DNA of 64,000 bases from Prochlorococcus sp. AG-388-D03. GTDB lineage: Bacteria > Cyanobacteriota > Cyanobacteriia > PCC-6307 > Cyanobiaceae. Each line of letters begins with the position of its first letter. Position 1 is the first letter of the stretch. The notes under the pieces were generated by a model that was given only the letters and a program-made list of their open reading frames with translations, made no database searches and had not been told where the DNA came from. Both the position numbers and the translations under genes were made by a program. The stretch spans positions 124,001-188,000 of the forward strand of contig QCGN01000001.1 of the NCBI GenBank assembly GCA_003279875.1. The letters are read 5' to 3'. Below are positions 36,756 through 47,945 of this stretch, piece by piece.

Positions 36756-39725
36756 TTATCCTGTATTTCTCATACCTGCCGCGATCCCATTAATTGTTAA
36801 AAGCGCTCCTCTTAAAAGTTCACTACGACTATAAGCTCTTTTAGATTCATTCATATCATTTAAAAACTCGCTAATTGGAGGTTGTCTTGTTTGATCTCTC
36901 AGTCTTCTTAAAAGTGAAACTTGCAAAAATCCCAAAGGAATTATCGTTTTATTTCTTAAGTTAACCGATGATCTCAAGTCTCTATCTGATTCTAGAAGCT
37001 TTTTTTTACCAGTTATTGCAAGGACTAGAGATTTAGTAAGATTATATTCTTTAGAGATGACATCAAAAATCTCCTCAAATGACTTTGAATTTTCTTTGCT
37101 TCCAAGTGTATCCACATAATATTTTGCTACTTCTAAATCAACTTTAGATAATGTCATTTCCACTTTAGATATAAGCATTCTAAAAAAAGGCCATCTTTGA
37201 TGAAGAACTCTTAGTAATTCAATTTGTTCAGGATCTGATTTTAATTCAACTGATAACGCCGTTCCCACCCCGAACCAACTTGGCAAAAGAAATCTACTTT
37301 GAGTCCACCCAAAAACCCACGGGATTGCTCTTAAACTTGACAAATCCTTTGCACCTTTTTTTCTTCTTGCAGGTCTACTGGATATTTGCAATTTACTAAT
37401 TTCCTCAATTGGAGTTACCTCTTGAAAAAAAGTGAGTAGATTAGGATTCTCATGTACTAGTTTTCTATATTGTATCCTTGAAGTTTCTGCTAATCTAGTC
37501 ATTAAATCGTTCCATTCTGGCGTTGCATCAAGCCTATTATTAACTAAGCTATTTTGAATAACTGCTGTTGTGACAGTCTCTAGATTATATAAAGCCAACT
37601 CAGGAAGACTATATTTAGAGGCTAGAACTTCTCCTTGTTCTGTAATTTTTATTCTACCTTTAAGTGTACCGCTTGGTTGAGCTAATATCGCTTGATAAGC
37701 AGGTCCTCCCCCTCTACCTACAGAACCTCCCCTACCATGGAAAAGTCTTAAAAGTATATTGTTTTTGCTTGAAAGATTTTGGAGAGCAATTTGAGCCCTA
37801 TGAATTTCCCAGTTACTTGATAAGAACCCTGAATCTTTATTACTATCTGAATAACCAAGCATTAACTCCTGAATCGGTTTAAAACTTTCTCCAACTTTTG
37901 GTAATAAAGATCTATAAAAATCTAATTGAAATAATTGCTCCATTACTTCGGGAGCTCTTTGCAGATCCTCAACAGTTTCAAAAAGAGGGACAACTAACAA
38001 TTTCGATTTTTGGGAACTTTGATCAATCAGTCCCATTTCCTTTGCTAGAAGGAGTACTTCAAGTAAATCAGATGCGCTATGACTCATTGAAATGACATAT
38101 GAATGACAAATACGGCTACCAAATTCTTCCTGCAATCTTTTGACCATTTTAAAAACTGAGAAAGTCTCTTCAGTATTTTTTGTCCAGCTAACTTCAGCTG
38201 GAATTAACGGCCTTTTTGTATTTAATTCATCTTTAAGCCATTTTATTCTTTCTATTTCATGCATTTGATCATATTGTTTAGGCAACTCAAGATAATTTGT
38301 CAATTCTTGTATTGCATCGCTATGCCTAGTACTCTCTTGACGTATATCCAAACTTGCTAATGAAAAGCCGAAAATATGGACCTGAGTTAATAATTTGCTT
38401 ACTGCTTCGCAAGTCAAATCAGTACTATTAAGACTATTTCTAATTAATTCAAGATCATAAGTAAATTCGTCAACAGACCTATAATGTAATTTTTCAACTA
38501 ACTCAATATTTTTATTATCTGATTCCCTTTCTAAAGAAAATTTCCAACCACCTTCTGCGAGCAAATTATTTCTTTTTTGGGTTAATCTTAATTTTTCTAG
38601 AATATAACTTAATTTCAATCTATAAGGTTCTGATCTATATCTTGTTGCCCTAGCTTCATAAATTTTAGGAAACTTTACTCTGTCTGTTTCTAACGATTCA
38701 AGAAGTGATGAGCTAACTTGGCTCCATTGCATTGAAACACTTAATTGATCTCGCAGATTAGAGGTCGCATTTATATATCTTTCCAACATTAATTGCCTTT
38801 GGTAACAAGCAGTCCTCCAAGTTATTTCAGGAGTAACTGATGGATTCCCATCCCTATCAGATCCAACCCATGATCCAAATGTACAAAAAGATTCAGTTGG
38901 CATCTGCACGTCTGGATAATTTTCGGAAAGAGCTGAAGAAATTCTCCCTCTTAACTGAGGCATCGCATTAAAGAGAACTTGTTGAAAATAATGCAAAGCA
39001 TAGTCAACTTCATCTATTACAGATGGTTTAAACTGATGCAGCTCATCTGTTCTCCACCACAATCTAATCTCTTCTTTTAATTGAATTTTGAGTGAATTAA
39101 TATCTTCAACTGTTAAAAATTTTTCAACCTGTATTTTTTGAAGCAAGTTAGCCACTCTAGTTTGCTTATGCCTAATTGTATGTCTAACTATCTCGGTAGG
39201 ATGAGCGGTAAAAACTAATCGAATATCCATTTCTTGCAATAGTTCCTCTAATTTACCAGGAGGAACATTTAATCTTCTAAGCCTATAAAATAATTCTCTA
39301 AATGTCACTGGAGCATTTTGCCTTGCTAAAGCAGGTGCAAATGGATCTAAATTATCATGTGATTTTTGAGTGTTTTGATTAGTAAAGCTTTGAATATATC
39401 TATCTTCCTCTACTCTTTGTTCCAAAATATTAACTAGCTGAAAATATAATGAAAAAGCTCTTGCCGCTGAAATCGATTCAGCTAAATCCATAGAGTTCAC
39501 AATATCAACTATGTCATTTTTAAAAGTTTTGGAACTATCTTCTTCAACTTGATTGGAGTAACTTAATTCTTTGAGCTGAATTAAACGATTTGCTTGATCA
39601 TTTGGGCACTCTTCTCTTAAAACAGACTCCCACAAATCTTCTATCAATAAACGATTTTTATCTAACGGATCATTGTTACTTATAAGATCCACATTATGAT
39701 TTTTAAATTGTTTCATAGATTCCAT
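36756..39725 (-). CDS. ppc: phosphoenolpyruvate carboxylase
   Basis: 989 aa, full length. Makes oxaloacetate from PEP and bicarbonate, the main anaplerotic route in cyanobacteria. The active-site histidine lies in [16 protein letters not shown]; other signatures are [45 protein letters not shown], and the C-terminal MRNTG. It belongs to the minus-strand run after gshA (53-bp gap). ATG start. Confidence 0.97.
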   Translation of the reverse strand: MESMKQFKNHNVDLISNNDPLDKNRLLIEDLWESVLREECPNDQANRLIQLKELSYSNQVEEDSSKTFKNDIVDIVNSMDLAESISAARAFSLYFQLVNILEQRVEEDRYIQSFTNQNTQKSHDNLDPFAPALARQNAPVTFRELFYRLRRLNVPPGKLEELLQEMDIRLVFTAHPTEIVRHTIRHKQTRVANLLQKIQVEKFLTVEDINSLKIQLKEEIRLWWRTDELHQFKPSVIDEVDYALHYFQQVLFNAMPQLRGRISSALSENYPDVQMPTESFCTFGSWVGSDRDGNPSVTPEITWRTACYQRQLMLERYINATSNLRDQLSVSMQWSQVSSSLLESLETDRVKFPKIYEARATRYRSEPYRLKLSYILEKLRLTQKRNNLLAEGGWKFSLERESDNKNIELVEKLHYRSVDEFTYDLELIRNSLNSTDLTCEAVSKLLTQVHIFGFSLASLDIRQESTRHSDAIQELTNYLELPKQYDQMHEIERIKWLKDELNTKRPLIPAEVSWTKNTEETFSVFKMVKRLQEEFGSRICHSYVISMSHSASDLLEVLLLAKEMGLIDQSSQKSKLLVVPLFETVEDLQRAPEVMEQLFQLDFYRSLLPKVGESFKPIQELMLGYSDSNKDSGFLSSNWEIHRAQIALQNLSSKNNILLRLFHGRGGSVGRGGGPAYQAILAQPSGTLKGRIKITEQGEVLASKYSLPELALYNLETVTTAVIQNSLVNNRLDATPEWNDLMTRLAETSRIQYRKLVHENPNLLTFFQEVTPIEEISKLQISSRPARRKKGAKDLSSLRAIPWVFGWTQSRFLLPSWFGVGTALSVELKSDPEQIELLRVLHQRWPFFRMLISKVEMTLSKVDLEVAKYYVDTLGSKENSKSFEEIFDVISKEYNLTKSLVLAITGKKKLLESDRDLRSSVNLRNKTIIPLGFLQVSLLRRLRDQTRQPPISEFLNDMNESKRAYSRSELLRGALLTINGIAAGMRNTG

Positions 39726-39778
39726 ATTTTTATTATGTCACAAGTAAATATATTGGGATCAAATATTTCTATAAATGA

Positions 39779-40897
39779 TTAAATACTTCCTTCTTCAGTT
39801 TTTATCATCTCTTCAATAGTATATTTCATAATCTCCTCAATTGATAATCCTTCATTATATTGCCTTATCCAATTCATAGATTGATTTCCCTCCTCAAGAA
39901 CTTTATAGATAGGTTTCAAAAGATTAACCATATTAAACTTTTCTGCAGTTAAAGATAAATCCACTAATAAATTTTTAATCCATTCTCTACAAATCACTTT
40001 TTTCCCATCTCTCCAATGAATTAATTCAGCATCTAAACTAGATTGTGCAGCTTTAATTTCATTTTGATCGCATACTGTTATCAATTGATCCATAGAAAAC
40101 TTACTATTTACTGCTGGATCCAAAGTCTTCATATTTTCAAAAAGATGAATGACTCTAAGTTCAAGCAAAGCTGTGATTGCCAACAATAAATCAATATCTG
40201 AAACATAATCACAAATTCTTAATTCCAGACGGTCTAAATCATGAGGCCTTCTGGGACCATTTGGGCGAATAGAAGACCAAAAATGTCTAATATTTTGCAT
40301 ATTTCCCTTCTTAAGATTTTCATCAATCCATTTTATATAGTTTTCATGATTATTAAAAAATGGCACTTTATAAGGTGTTTTTGGAAATTGGATCCATCTC
40401 TGTGAGTGATTATTAGTTATTTTATTATTCAGGAAAGGAGAGCTTGCGCTTAGTGATAGATACAAAGAAGCCTCACACCTGACGAGTCGAATAGCAGCAA
40501 AAAGTTTATCTAAATTATCAATACCTAAATTTATATGAACACTTGAAGTCGCGATTGATATGCCATATTTATCTTCAATAAATTGATGATAAATATTATT
40601 TTTATCAGAACGTTGAAACACATTATTATGTTTAAAACATAATGTAGATGAAGGGATTATAGTCAAATTTCTATTACTTAACCATTGCCTTAAATGTTTT
40701 CTAGGTTCTAATAAATTTTTATAACTGACTTTATAATCTTTTTCTGGATTTGTAATATATTCAACATTTCTATTATCAGGCTCTTTGACAAAATTTGAAA
40801 ATGTTTTTTCTATATCATCCGATACTCCAACATGATTATTTTGAGAACCAGTAAAGAGTTCGACTTCAAAGCCTTTATACAAATTATCATTATGCAT
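39779..40897 (-). CDS. gshA: glutamate-cysteine ligase, cyanobacterial type
   Basis: 372 aa. First step of glutathione synthesis. The protein fits the cyanobacterial GshA group: it begins KGFEVELFTG, has a SVHINLGI strand and GPRRPHDLDRLELRICDYVSD. The ATG directly abuts the trpE stop, suggesting coupled translation. Confidence 0.88.
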   Translation of the reverse strand: MHNDNLYKGFEVELFTGSQNNHVGVSDDIEKTFSNFVKEPDNRNVEYITNPEKDYKVSYKNLLEPRKHLRQWLSNRNLTIIPSSTLCFKHNNVFQRSDKNNIYHQFIEDKYGISIATSSVHINLGIDNLDKLFAAIRLVRCEASLYLSLSASSPFLNNKITNNHSQRWIQFPKTPYKVPFFNNHENYIKWIDENLKKGNMQNIRHFWSSIRPNGPRRPHDLDRLELRICDYVSDIDLLLAITALLELRVIHLFENMKTLDPAVNSKFSMDQLITVCDQNEIKAAQSSLDAELIHWRDGKKVICREWIKNLLVDLSLTAEKFNMVNLLKPIYKVLEEGNQSMNWIRQYNEGLSIEEIMKYTIEEMIKTEEGSI

Positions 40898-42418
40898 TTA
40901 TCTATCCAAACAAGCTAAAGACATTAATATTCCTTTAGCTTTATTAATAGTCTCTTGATATTCATTCACAGGAGATGAATCTGCTACTATCCCTGCACCA
41001 GCTTGAACAGAAACTGTATATTCTCCGTTATTCGAGGGTTGAACAATCATTGTTCTTATAGTTATTGCAGTATTTAATGCACCATTGATATCTATAGATC
41101 CATAAACCCCAGCATATGGGCCTCTAGCTTCTTTTTCAAAGTTCTTAATTAGCTGCATAGCTCTTATTTTTGGTGCGCCAGTCACTGTCCCAGCAGGAAA
41201 ACATGCTTTAAACAAATCCCAAACTCCATTTTTACTTTTTAAAATCCCCTCAACTTCGCTTACTATGTGCATTACATGTGAATACTTTTCAATTATCATC
41301 AAATCTTTAACCTCTACTGTACCTGTTTCGCATACTCTTCCTAAATCATTTCTCCCAAGGTCAATAAGCATTACATGTTCTGATATTTCCTTAGGATCTT
41401 TTAACAAATCTTTCTCAAATTTTAAATCTTGTTCTGCATCTTTACCTCTTGGCCTAGTTCCAGCTATTGGTCTTAAGCTGGCAACAATTTGATTATTTTT
41501 ATTCTTCTCTGCTTTGACCATCACTTCAGGACTAGAACCTATCAGATACCATGTTCCAAAATCAAAGAATGCCATATAAGGCGAGGGATTAACCATTCTT
41601 AAACTTCTATATAAATTAAAGGGATCACTTTTAACTTTCGCTTGAAATTTTTGACTAATAACAATCTGAAAAATATCACCTTTTTTTATATATTCTTTAG
41701 CAGAAACGACTGCATCTTCAAATTCTTGTTTATTCCAATTGCTTGAAATTTCTAAATTCAAGTCTTTGCTATCGTTCCAATTAAGAACCTCTGTTTCTTT
41801 AATTGGGTATCTCATTAAATCTCTAATACTATTAATTTTTGAAATAGAATTTTGATAAATTACTTCAATATGAGAGTCTGACGCACTAGAGGTATCAGCA
41901 TATACTACTGCTGTGATACATCTTTTCATTTGATCAAATATTACTAATTGATCAAAAAACATCCAAGATCCATAAGGTATTTCTTTTCCCTCCAATTTAT
42001 TAATAGGAACATTAGGTTCTACATAATTAATTAATTCATAACCCCAAGAACCATATAATTGACCAACATAAGGTAAATTTTCCAAACTATAAGATTTATA
42101 TTCTTCTGCCCAAGTTCTTAACAAATTAAAAGGATCTCCTTTATGTATTTCCCTTTTCCCACTATTCCAAGTTTTAATAGTTTCTTCTCCATGACAAACA
42201 GCTTCCCATAAAGGGTTAACAGCAACAATACTCCATCTACCTAAATTTTCTCCACCTTCAACAGATTCAAGAAAAACACCATGAGAATCTTCATTTGATA
42301 ATTTCAACCAAGTTGATAATGGGGTCTCTAAATCTGCAGGCCAAGTTTTGAGAATAGGTATAAAATTTTTACCTTCTTTATAAGCCTTTAAAAAACTATC
42401 TTTTTGAGAACTGATCAT
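40898..42418 (-). CDS. trpE: anthranilate synthase component I
   Basis: 506 aa chorismate-binding enzyme. Signatures are DIFQIVISQKFQ, SPSPYMAFFDFG-like, LRPIAGTRPRGKD, LIDLGRNDLGRV, FPAGTVTGAPKIRAM and the C-terminal VQAGAGIVADS. The partner glutaminase trpG is not in the window. A stand-alone TrpE and PabB are hard to separate by eye; size and motifs favour TrpE. ATG start, 59 bp after psaD. Confidence 0.92.
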   Translation of the reverse strand: MISSQKDSFLKAYKEGKNFIPILKTWPADLETPLSTWLKLSNEDSHGVFLESVEGGENLGRWSIVAVNPLWEAVCHGEETIKTWNSGKREIHKGDPFNLLRTWAEEYKSYSLENLPYVGQLYGSWGYELINYVEPNVPINKLEGKEIPYGSWMFFDQLVIFDQMKRCITAVVYADTSSASDSHIEVIYQNSISKINSIRDLMRYPIKETEVLNWNDSKDLNLEISSNWNKQEFEDAVVSAKEYIKKGDIFQIVISQKFQAKVKSDPFNLYRSLRMVNPSPYMAFFDFGTWYLIGSSPEVMVKAEKNKNNQIVASLRPIAGTRPRGKDAEQDLKFEKDLLKDPKEISEHVMLIDLGRNDLGRVCETGTVEVKDLMIIEKYSHVMHIVSEVEGILKSKNGVWDLFKACFPAGTVTGAPKIRAMQLIKNFEKEARGPYAGVYGSIDINGALNTAITIRTMIVQPSNNGEYTVSVQAGAGIVADSSPVNEYQETINKAKGILMSLACLDR

Positions 42419-42477
42419 ACTAATAATTTCAGCCCAAATTATAATTATATTTATATTTCATATCAACTTTCGAAAAT

Positions 42478-42900
42478 TTATTCAAAAGTTTCTTTAGTTG
42501 TAAATTTTAAGCCTGCAGGATTTGGATTTTCTCCTATTCTTCTTGGATTATGACCAACTTTCTCTCTTCCTTCATTAACTTTTTCAGGAAATACACCATC
42601 TTTTGGATGTAAGAATTCTACATCTCCACCAGGAAAAATTCTATAAATTTTAAATGCTTCAATTCTAGGTTTAAAACCCCTTAATTGAGTACCAAGAGCT
42701 AGACATTGTTCCTTTCTTGCAAAGTACATCAAATTATCTCCCTCATGCATAATCGCAGCTCCACCAGTTGGCAATTCAAATGCTTGTTCCTTGGAGCTAT
42801 TCCATGAAATCGCATATTTTTCTTCAGTTTCGGCAGAGTTTAATAACCCTCCAGTACTACCAATATGCTTTGGAAATTGACCAACTAAAGTTTCAGTCAT
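42478..42900 (-). CDS. psaD: photosystem I reaction center subunit II (PsaD)
   Basis: 140 aa stromal/cytoplasmic-side PSI subunit that docks ferredoxin. Diagnostic segments are [42 protein letters not shown] and [12 protein letters not shown]; basic residues near [12 protein letters not shown] contact ferredoxin. It has an N-terminus without extension, as in other cyanobacteria. ATG start. It lies between a sensor kinase and trpE. Confidence 0.97.
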   Translation of the reverse strand: MTETLVGQFPKHIGSTGGLLNSAETEEKYAISWNSSKEQAFELPTGGAAIMHEGDNLMYFARKEQCLALGTQLRGFKPRIEAFKIYRIFPGGDVEFLHPKDGVFPEKVNEGREKVGHNPRRIGENPNPAGLKFTTKETFE

Positions 42901-43011
42901 CCTAGTTTTGAAGTTATTTATAATAAGAAACTAGCATTCATGTTTTACAAATTTCTGAATTATTAAAAAAGTTTCTACATTATTTAATAAATTAATACAA
43001 GATATTATCAC

Positions 43012-44385
43012 CTAAAAATCATTTGAATCTGAAATAGGAAAAAATACTGTCAACCCCGTATCCCTTCTCTGAGTAACGTGGCCACCTAAACTTGCTAATA
43101 ATTTTTGTGTGGCAATCTGACTTAATTGTAAACTTCCAGTTTGAGGATTCCAATTTAATACTGGACCAATATCTGAACCATTTTCTTTATTATTAATTTC
43201 GTTTATATCTAAATCAAGTTTTTTTACTTTTAATTGAAGTTTTAATTTTTGTCCTGCAGGTCTTAATTCTAAGATTAAGCTGCTACCTTCTCTTAATCCT
43301 CGAGTATTTTTGTCGATTAGTCCTCTCAGCATTAATTCTAATTTTTCAGAATCACTCAAAATTTCGGGAAGTTGCTTTGGTATATCAATTTCCAGTGAAA
43401 TACCACGTCGTTTTAATTGCTTACTCCAAACAGGTGACAATTTATATAAAATTTCTCCTAAATTTATTCTTGCAAGTTGATTGGGGAAAGATACATTATT
43501 ACTAACAAGTTCCGCAGCATTAAAAATAAGACCAAATCTATCAATTTGCTCATTACACTCATTATCAATTTGAATTAAACGGTTTCTCATTGATTCATCC
43601 ATATTATATTTTCTAAGAGTAGAGCTTAATAAAGTCCTTATAGTTGCTAAAGGAGTTCTGACTTCATGAGAAATTGCTTGTAATAACTTTGCCTCTGTTA
43701 ATTGATCATTTTTATCATCATTTTTAGTTGCATTCTGAACACTGATTTTAGGAATTAGGTTTGCTAGCTTACTAGATAGTATGGGCCAAAAATTTTTTTC
43801 AAATTCATTATTAATATTAAGATCTCCTAAATATTTAATTGCTTTACGAAAATTAAGTGCCTCCTCATAATTTTCTTGATTTAATTTAGCATCTATCAAT
43901 TCAATTACAGTTTTCAGACTCTTTTCATCACATCTCATCAATAAAGTTCTTTTGTCTTTTTCTCCTGCAACTGTTAAAAGACATTGAAAATGTTTAGTAA
44001 AAATTATTAAAAAAGGTTCATAACCATCCTTAGCATTTAAATTTAATACTTTGTAATTCCTTGTAAAATTACTACTATCTTCTTTAATTTTTACTGAATG
44101 ATCTACTGGTAAGAAACCAGCATTATCTCTTTGAAAATATGGGAAACCCTCCGGAGACCATAACCAGCCTTTCATTTTAGTTAAACATTTTTTATCTGTA
44201 AGAGCAGGTAAAGGAGAAGCCACCCAAAAACCTCCTTCTTGAGAGTAATGAGAAAGGAATTCTTTTTGAATAACTGATAAAGAAGCCCACCACATACGCC
44301 TAGAAGTTTCATCATCAACATATGTAGTATTCAATCCTTGCAAAAGTAAATCTTGAATTTTTTTTATAGTTATTAGAGATTTCAT
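43012..44385 (-). CDS. sensor histidine kinase-like protein (degenerate ATPase domain)
   Basis: 457 aa without transmembrane segments. An N-terminal sensor part of about 220 residues precedes a clear H-box AISHEVRTPLATIR with H240. The ATP-binding domain is eroded: the N-box position reads LMLRGLIDKNTRGL and no DxGxG G1 box is seen; a terminal SLGGHVTQRRDTGLTVFFPI strand remains. It may be a dimerisation/phosphoacceptor protein needing a partner kinase. The ATG overlaps the rodA stop by four bases; psaD follows after 111 bp. No response regulator is nearby. Confidence 0.75.
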   Translation of the reverse strand: MKSLITIKKIQDLLLQGLNTTYVDDETSRRMWWASLSVIQKEFLSHYSQEGGFWVASPLPALTDKKCLTKMKGWLWSPEGFPYFQRDNAGFLPVDHSVKIKEDSSNFTRNYKVLNLNAKDGYEPFLIIFTKHFQCLLTVAGEKDKRTLLMRCDEKSLKTVIELIDAKLNQENYEEALNFRKAIKYLGDLNINNEFEKNFWPILSSKLANLIPKISVQNATKNDDKNDQLTEAKLLQAISHEVRTPLATIRTLLSSTLRKYNMDESMRNRLIQIDNECNEQIDRFGLIFNAAELVSNNVSFPNQLARINLGEILYKLSPVWSKQLKRRGISLEIDIPKQLPEILSDSEKLELMLRGLIDKNTRGLREGSSLILELRPAGQKLKLQLKVKKLDLDINEINNKENGSDIGPVLNWNPQTGSLQLSQIATQKLLASLGGHVTQRRDTGLTVFFPISDSNDF

Positions 44386-45653
44386 TTATTGCGTAACGAT
44401 AAAGAGCGATTTAATATAGATAATGCCAAGCCAATAAATATAAAGTTAACCAGTAAAGAAGTCCTACCATAACTCATGAATGGCAGTGGAATTCCTGTTA
44501 CTGGACCTAATCCAATAGTCATAAATAAATTAATAACGATCTGAAATAAGAATGTTGACGCTATACCAATAACTATTAATGACTCAAAATTAGTTCTGGC
44601 ATTTTTCGATACCTTTACAAGTTCACTAATCAAAATAAAAAACAAAAAAAGAACCAGAATACATCCTAAAAAACCTAATTCCTCACCTAACGCACTAAAT
44701 ATAAAATCCGTATGTTGTTCAGGTATGAATTGTAAATTTGTTAATTTACCTTTTAATAAACCAGTCCCAAAAAGGCCTCCAGAACCAATCGCTATTTTAC
44801 TTTGTAATAGATGATATCCCCCACCTAAAGGATCCCTACTAGGATCTAAGAACAAGATTAATCTATCTTTTTGATAATCTTTTAAGCCAAATTCCCACAT
44901 AATAGGTGTAAACTTCATAACTAATAAATGAAGGGATAATGTCAAAATTGAGAAGATAATTTTTTTTTGCGATGACCTATATGATAAATAACCCATAAAA
45001 GGAATCCAAAAAATAAGTAAATTTGGAGAAACTAAATAAAATATTGATGTAAAAATACAAAACCCTAAAATGAGAATCCACTCTATAGGCATTTGGGACC
45101 AATAAAGCATTACAAAAGTCAATACTATTAAAACTAACGAAGTTCCTAAATCAGGTTGAAAAAATATCAATAACCAAGGAGCAAAAACTATTAAAAAAGG
45201 AAATAATAAATCTTTTAGCGAAGAAATAGATTTTCTTTCTAGCACTAAAGCAAGAATTAAAATTGTACTCAATTTAGCGACTTCAGAGGGTTGAAAAGAA
45301 AAAATACCTAAGCTCAGCCATCTTTGAGCTCCATAAATTGAGAGCCCAAAAAAATAGATTAAAATTAAAGAAATTAAAGAACAAAAATAAAATGGAATCA
45401 AGTATTTTCTAATTCTTTCTATAGGTATATATGAAATAAAGATAGCTAAAAAATAACCCAATAAGCCCGTGAAAAAATGATTTAAAAAATCTGATTGTAA
45501 AAAGTCTCTTTGTACACTTTTTATTAAAATGCTTGAAATAAACACTAATAGTAAAGGTATTAACAGTAAAGGTGAAAAAACAATTTTTCGATTAATTCTA
45601 TCTTTCTTTTGAAAAAATCTCTTATTCCTTAGTAAAGAAATTCCGTTGATCAT
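44382..45653 (-). CDS. rodA: rod-shape/peptidoglycan polymerase RodA (SEDS family)
   Basis: 423 aa with about ten hydrophobic segments. SEDS signatures are GAQRWLSLGIFSFQPSEVAKL, FQPDLGTSLVLI, IAIGSGGLFGTGL, IPEQHTDFIFSALGEELGF and PLPFMSYGRTSLL. It polymerises glycan strands during elongation with a class B PBP. RodA rather than FtsW is preferred by the IPEQHTDFIF and GISLPF-like contexts, though separation by eye is imperfect. ATG start; abuts mrp. Confidence 0.92.
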   Translation of the reverse strand: MINGISLLRNKRFFQKKDRINRKIVFSPLLLIPLLLVFISSILIKSVQRDFLQSDFLNHFFTGLLGYFLAIFISYIPIERIRKYLIPFYFCSLISLILIYFFGLSIYGAQRWLSLGIFSFQPSEVAKLSTILILALVLERKSISSLKDLLFPFLIVFAPWLLIFFQPDLGTSLVLIVLTFVMLYWSQMPIEWILILGFCIFTSIFYLVSPNLLIFWIPFMGYLSYRSSQKKIIFSILTLSLHLLVMKFTPIMWEFGLKDYQKDRLILFLDPSRDPLGGGYHLLQSKIAIGSGGLFGTGLLKGKLTNLQFIPEQHTDFIFSALGEELGFLGCILVLFLFFILISELVKVSKNARTNFESLIVIGIASTFLFQIVINLFMTIGLGPVTGIPLPFMSYGRTSLLVNFIFIGLALSILNRSLSLRNK

Positions 45654-46727
45654 TTATTGCTTATTAATAAATTGTTGTTTTATTAATTGAGCTAACTCTT
45701 TAAATCTAGTAGAACTTTCTTTATATGGTTCACTGATTGAAATTGGAACGCCTTTATTACTTTCATTAACAAGTGTCATTTCAATAGGAATTTGAGCAAG
45801 CAATGGTAAATTATTTTCTCCTGCTAAAATTTGCCCACCACCTTTACCAAAAATTTCATATTTTTTATTCGGCATATCAGGTGGAATAAATACAGACATA
45901 TTTTCTACAACACCCAATAACGGCACCCCAAGTTGCTTAAACATTGCCAAACCTCTTCTTGCATCTTGCAAAGATACTTGTTGAGGTGTTGTTACAATAA
46001 TCGCACCAGAAATAGGTACAGATTGAGATAAAGATATCTGCGCATCTCCTGTACCTGGTGGCAAATCAATAACCAAGAAGTCAAGGTTATTCCATTCAAC
46101 TTGATAAAGAAATTGCTTTATTATGCTATTTAGCATTGGTCCTCGCCATATCACGGGTTGACCTTCTTCTATCAAAAAACCCATTGAAACTAATGAGATA
46201 CCATACTTATTAATTGGTATTAATCTTTGATCATTCCCACTACCATCTGTCACTTTTGGATTTTCTTCTGTAACTCCAAGCATTGAGGGAGTATTAGGCC
46301 CGTATATATCAGCATCTAATAAACCTGTTTTCAATCCTAATTTAGCCAATGAGCATGCGATATTAACTGCGATTGTACTTTTCCCTACACCTCCTTTGCC
46401 ACTACTTATTGCAATAATATGTTTTATACCTTTTATAGTCTTTAACTCGGGGATATTACTTTTGCTTTTAGAATTTGATTCAGATACTTCATTGTCTATT
46501 TCTATTTGTACGTCGTTAATATCCTCGAATTTAAGAAGTTTATTTCTAACCTCTTCTACTATTCTCTCTCTTTGTGAATTAGCAAAAGAAGGCAATGATA
46601 AAGTAATTATTATTCTAGGTAAAACTACTCTAACGTTTTTAATCCAAGTCAATTCAATGAGATTTTTCTTCGATCCAGAATCTAGAATCTCCGACAAAGC
46701 ATTATTCGCATCTTCGACTGTAGTCAT
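45654..46727 (-). CDS. mrp: Mrp/ApbC-type P-loop ATPase, Fe-S carrier
   Basis: 357 aa. An N-terminal DUF59/MIP18-like domain (1-85) precedes a deviant Walker A SSGKGGVGKST (108-118), DADIYGPNTPSMLG and DLPPGTGDAQIS. It resembles Mrp/Nbp35 Fe-S cluster carriers. The CxxC cluster-binding pair normally after VENMS is missing (VENMSVFIPPDMP), so cluster binding would differ. ATG 46727 is chosen over a TTG one codon upstream. Confidence 0.9.
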   Translation of the reverse strand: MTTVEDANNALSEILDSGSKKNLIELTWIKNVRVVLPRIIITLSLPSFANSQRERIVEEVRNKLLKFEDINDVQIEIDNEVSESNSKSKSNIPELKTIKGIKHIIAISSGKGGVGKSTIAVNIACSLAKLGLKTGLLDADIYGPNTPSMLGVTEENPKVTDGSGNDQRLIPINKYGISLVSMGFLIEEGQPVIWRGPMLNSIIKQFLYQVEWNNLDFLVIDLPPGTGDAQISLSQSVPISGAIIVTTPQQVSLQDARRGLAMFKQLGVPLLGVVENMSVFIPPDMPNKKYEIFGKGGGQILAGENNLPLLAQIPIEMTLVNESNKGVPISISEPYKESSTRFKELAQLIKQQFINKQ

Positions 46728-46886
46728 CAAAATTTTTAAATGATTTTATAGGTTAGTCGACATATAAAAAGATTAAGAACTATGTCGAACTATCAAATAA
46801 TAAGAAATTAACCCCCCTTAAAGGAAATTATAAAGGGAAACTACTAATTAACCAAAAATTTAATTCTTCAATATCAAGTTAAATTA

Positions 46887-47915
46887 ATGTCTAAAAAACC
46901 CCCTAATAATTCAAGAGAAAAAACTAAGAATCTCTTACTAAAATTACAAGATAATATTTGCAAAACTCTCGAAAATACTGATGGGAAAGCAAAATTTATT
47001 GAAGAATCTTGGCTAAGAAAAGAAGGTGGAGGGGGAAGATCAAGAGTTTTAAAAAACGGCTCGATTTTTGAGCAGGCAGGAGTTAATTTCTCGGAAGTAT
47101 ATGGTCAAGAACTACCCCATTCAATAGTCTCACAAAGACCAGAAGCTAAAGGCCATGAATGGTTTGCCACAGGCACATCAATGGTATTGCATCCTAAAAA
47201 TCCATTTATACCAACAGTTCATCTTAATTATCGTTATTTCGAAGCAGGTCCAGTTTGGTGGTTTGGTGGAGGTGCTGATCTAACACCTTATTACCCATAT
47301 TTAACTGATGTGAGACATTTTCATAAAGAACATAGTAACGCCTGTGAAAAAGTTAATACAAATCTTCACAAGGTACTAAAGCCATGGTGTGATGAATATT
47401 TCTTTTTAAACCACAGAAATGAATCTAGAGGTGTTGGAGGTATCTTTTATGACTATCAAGATGGTTCTGGAAGAATTTATAAAGGCAACAAAAAAGATGG
47501 TAATGCCTATAAAGAATCTAATAATATTGGAGAGTTAAGCTTAAGTTGGAATAATTTATTTTCATTAGCAGAAAATTGTGGTGAAGCATTTCTAAGTTCA
47601 TATCAACCAATAATTGAAAAAAGAGTAAAGCAAAACTACACAAAAGAAGAGAGAGAATTTCAACTTTATAGAAGAGGGCGATACGTTGAATTTAATTTAG
47701 TTTGGGACAGAGGAACAATTTTCGGATTACAAACAAATGGAAGAACTGAATCTATATTAATGTCATTACCACCATTAGCCAGATGGGAATATGGGTATAA
47801 AGCCAAAAAAGGATCTAGAGAAGAATTCCTCACTAAAATTTTTACAAAGCCACAAGATTGGCAAAATGATAAGAATTTAGAAAAATTTTGCTTTGAAAAT
47901 AATATTTTTGATTAA
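46887..47915 (+). CDS. hemF: oxygen-dependent coproporphyrinogen III oxidase
   Basis: 342 aa. Converts coproporphyrinogen III to protoporphyrinogen IX in heme and chlorophyll synthesis. Family signatures are [62 protein letters not shown] and [23 protein letters not shown] start; divergent from mrp over 159 bp. Confidence 0.96.
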   Translation: MSKKPPNNSREKTKNLLLKLQDNICKTLENTDGKAKFIEESWLRKEGGGGRSRVLKNGSIFEQAGVNFSEVYGQELPHSIVSQRPEAKGHEWFATGTSMVLHPKNPFIPTVHLNYRYFEAGPVWWFGGGADLTPYYPYLTDVRHFHKEHSNACEKVNTNLHKVLKPWCDEYFFLNHRNESRGVGGIFYDYQDGSGRIYKGNKKDGNAYKESNNIGELSLSWNNLFSLAENCGEAFLSSYQPIIEKRVKQNYTKEEREFQLYRRGRYVEFNLVWDRGTIFGLQTNGRTESILMSLPPLARWEYGYKAKKGSREEFLTKIFTKPQDWQNDKNLEKFCFENNIFD

Positions 47916-47945
47916 AGATTTCGAAAATTATTAAGAAATTTTTTA

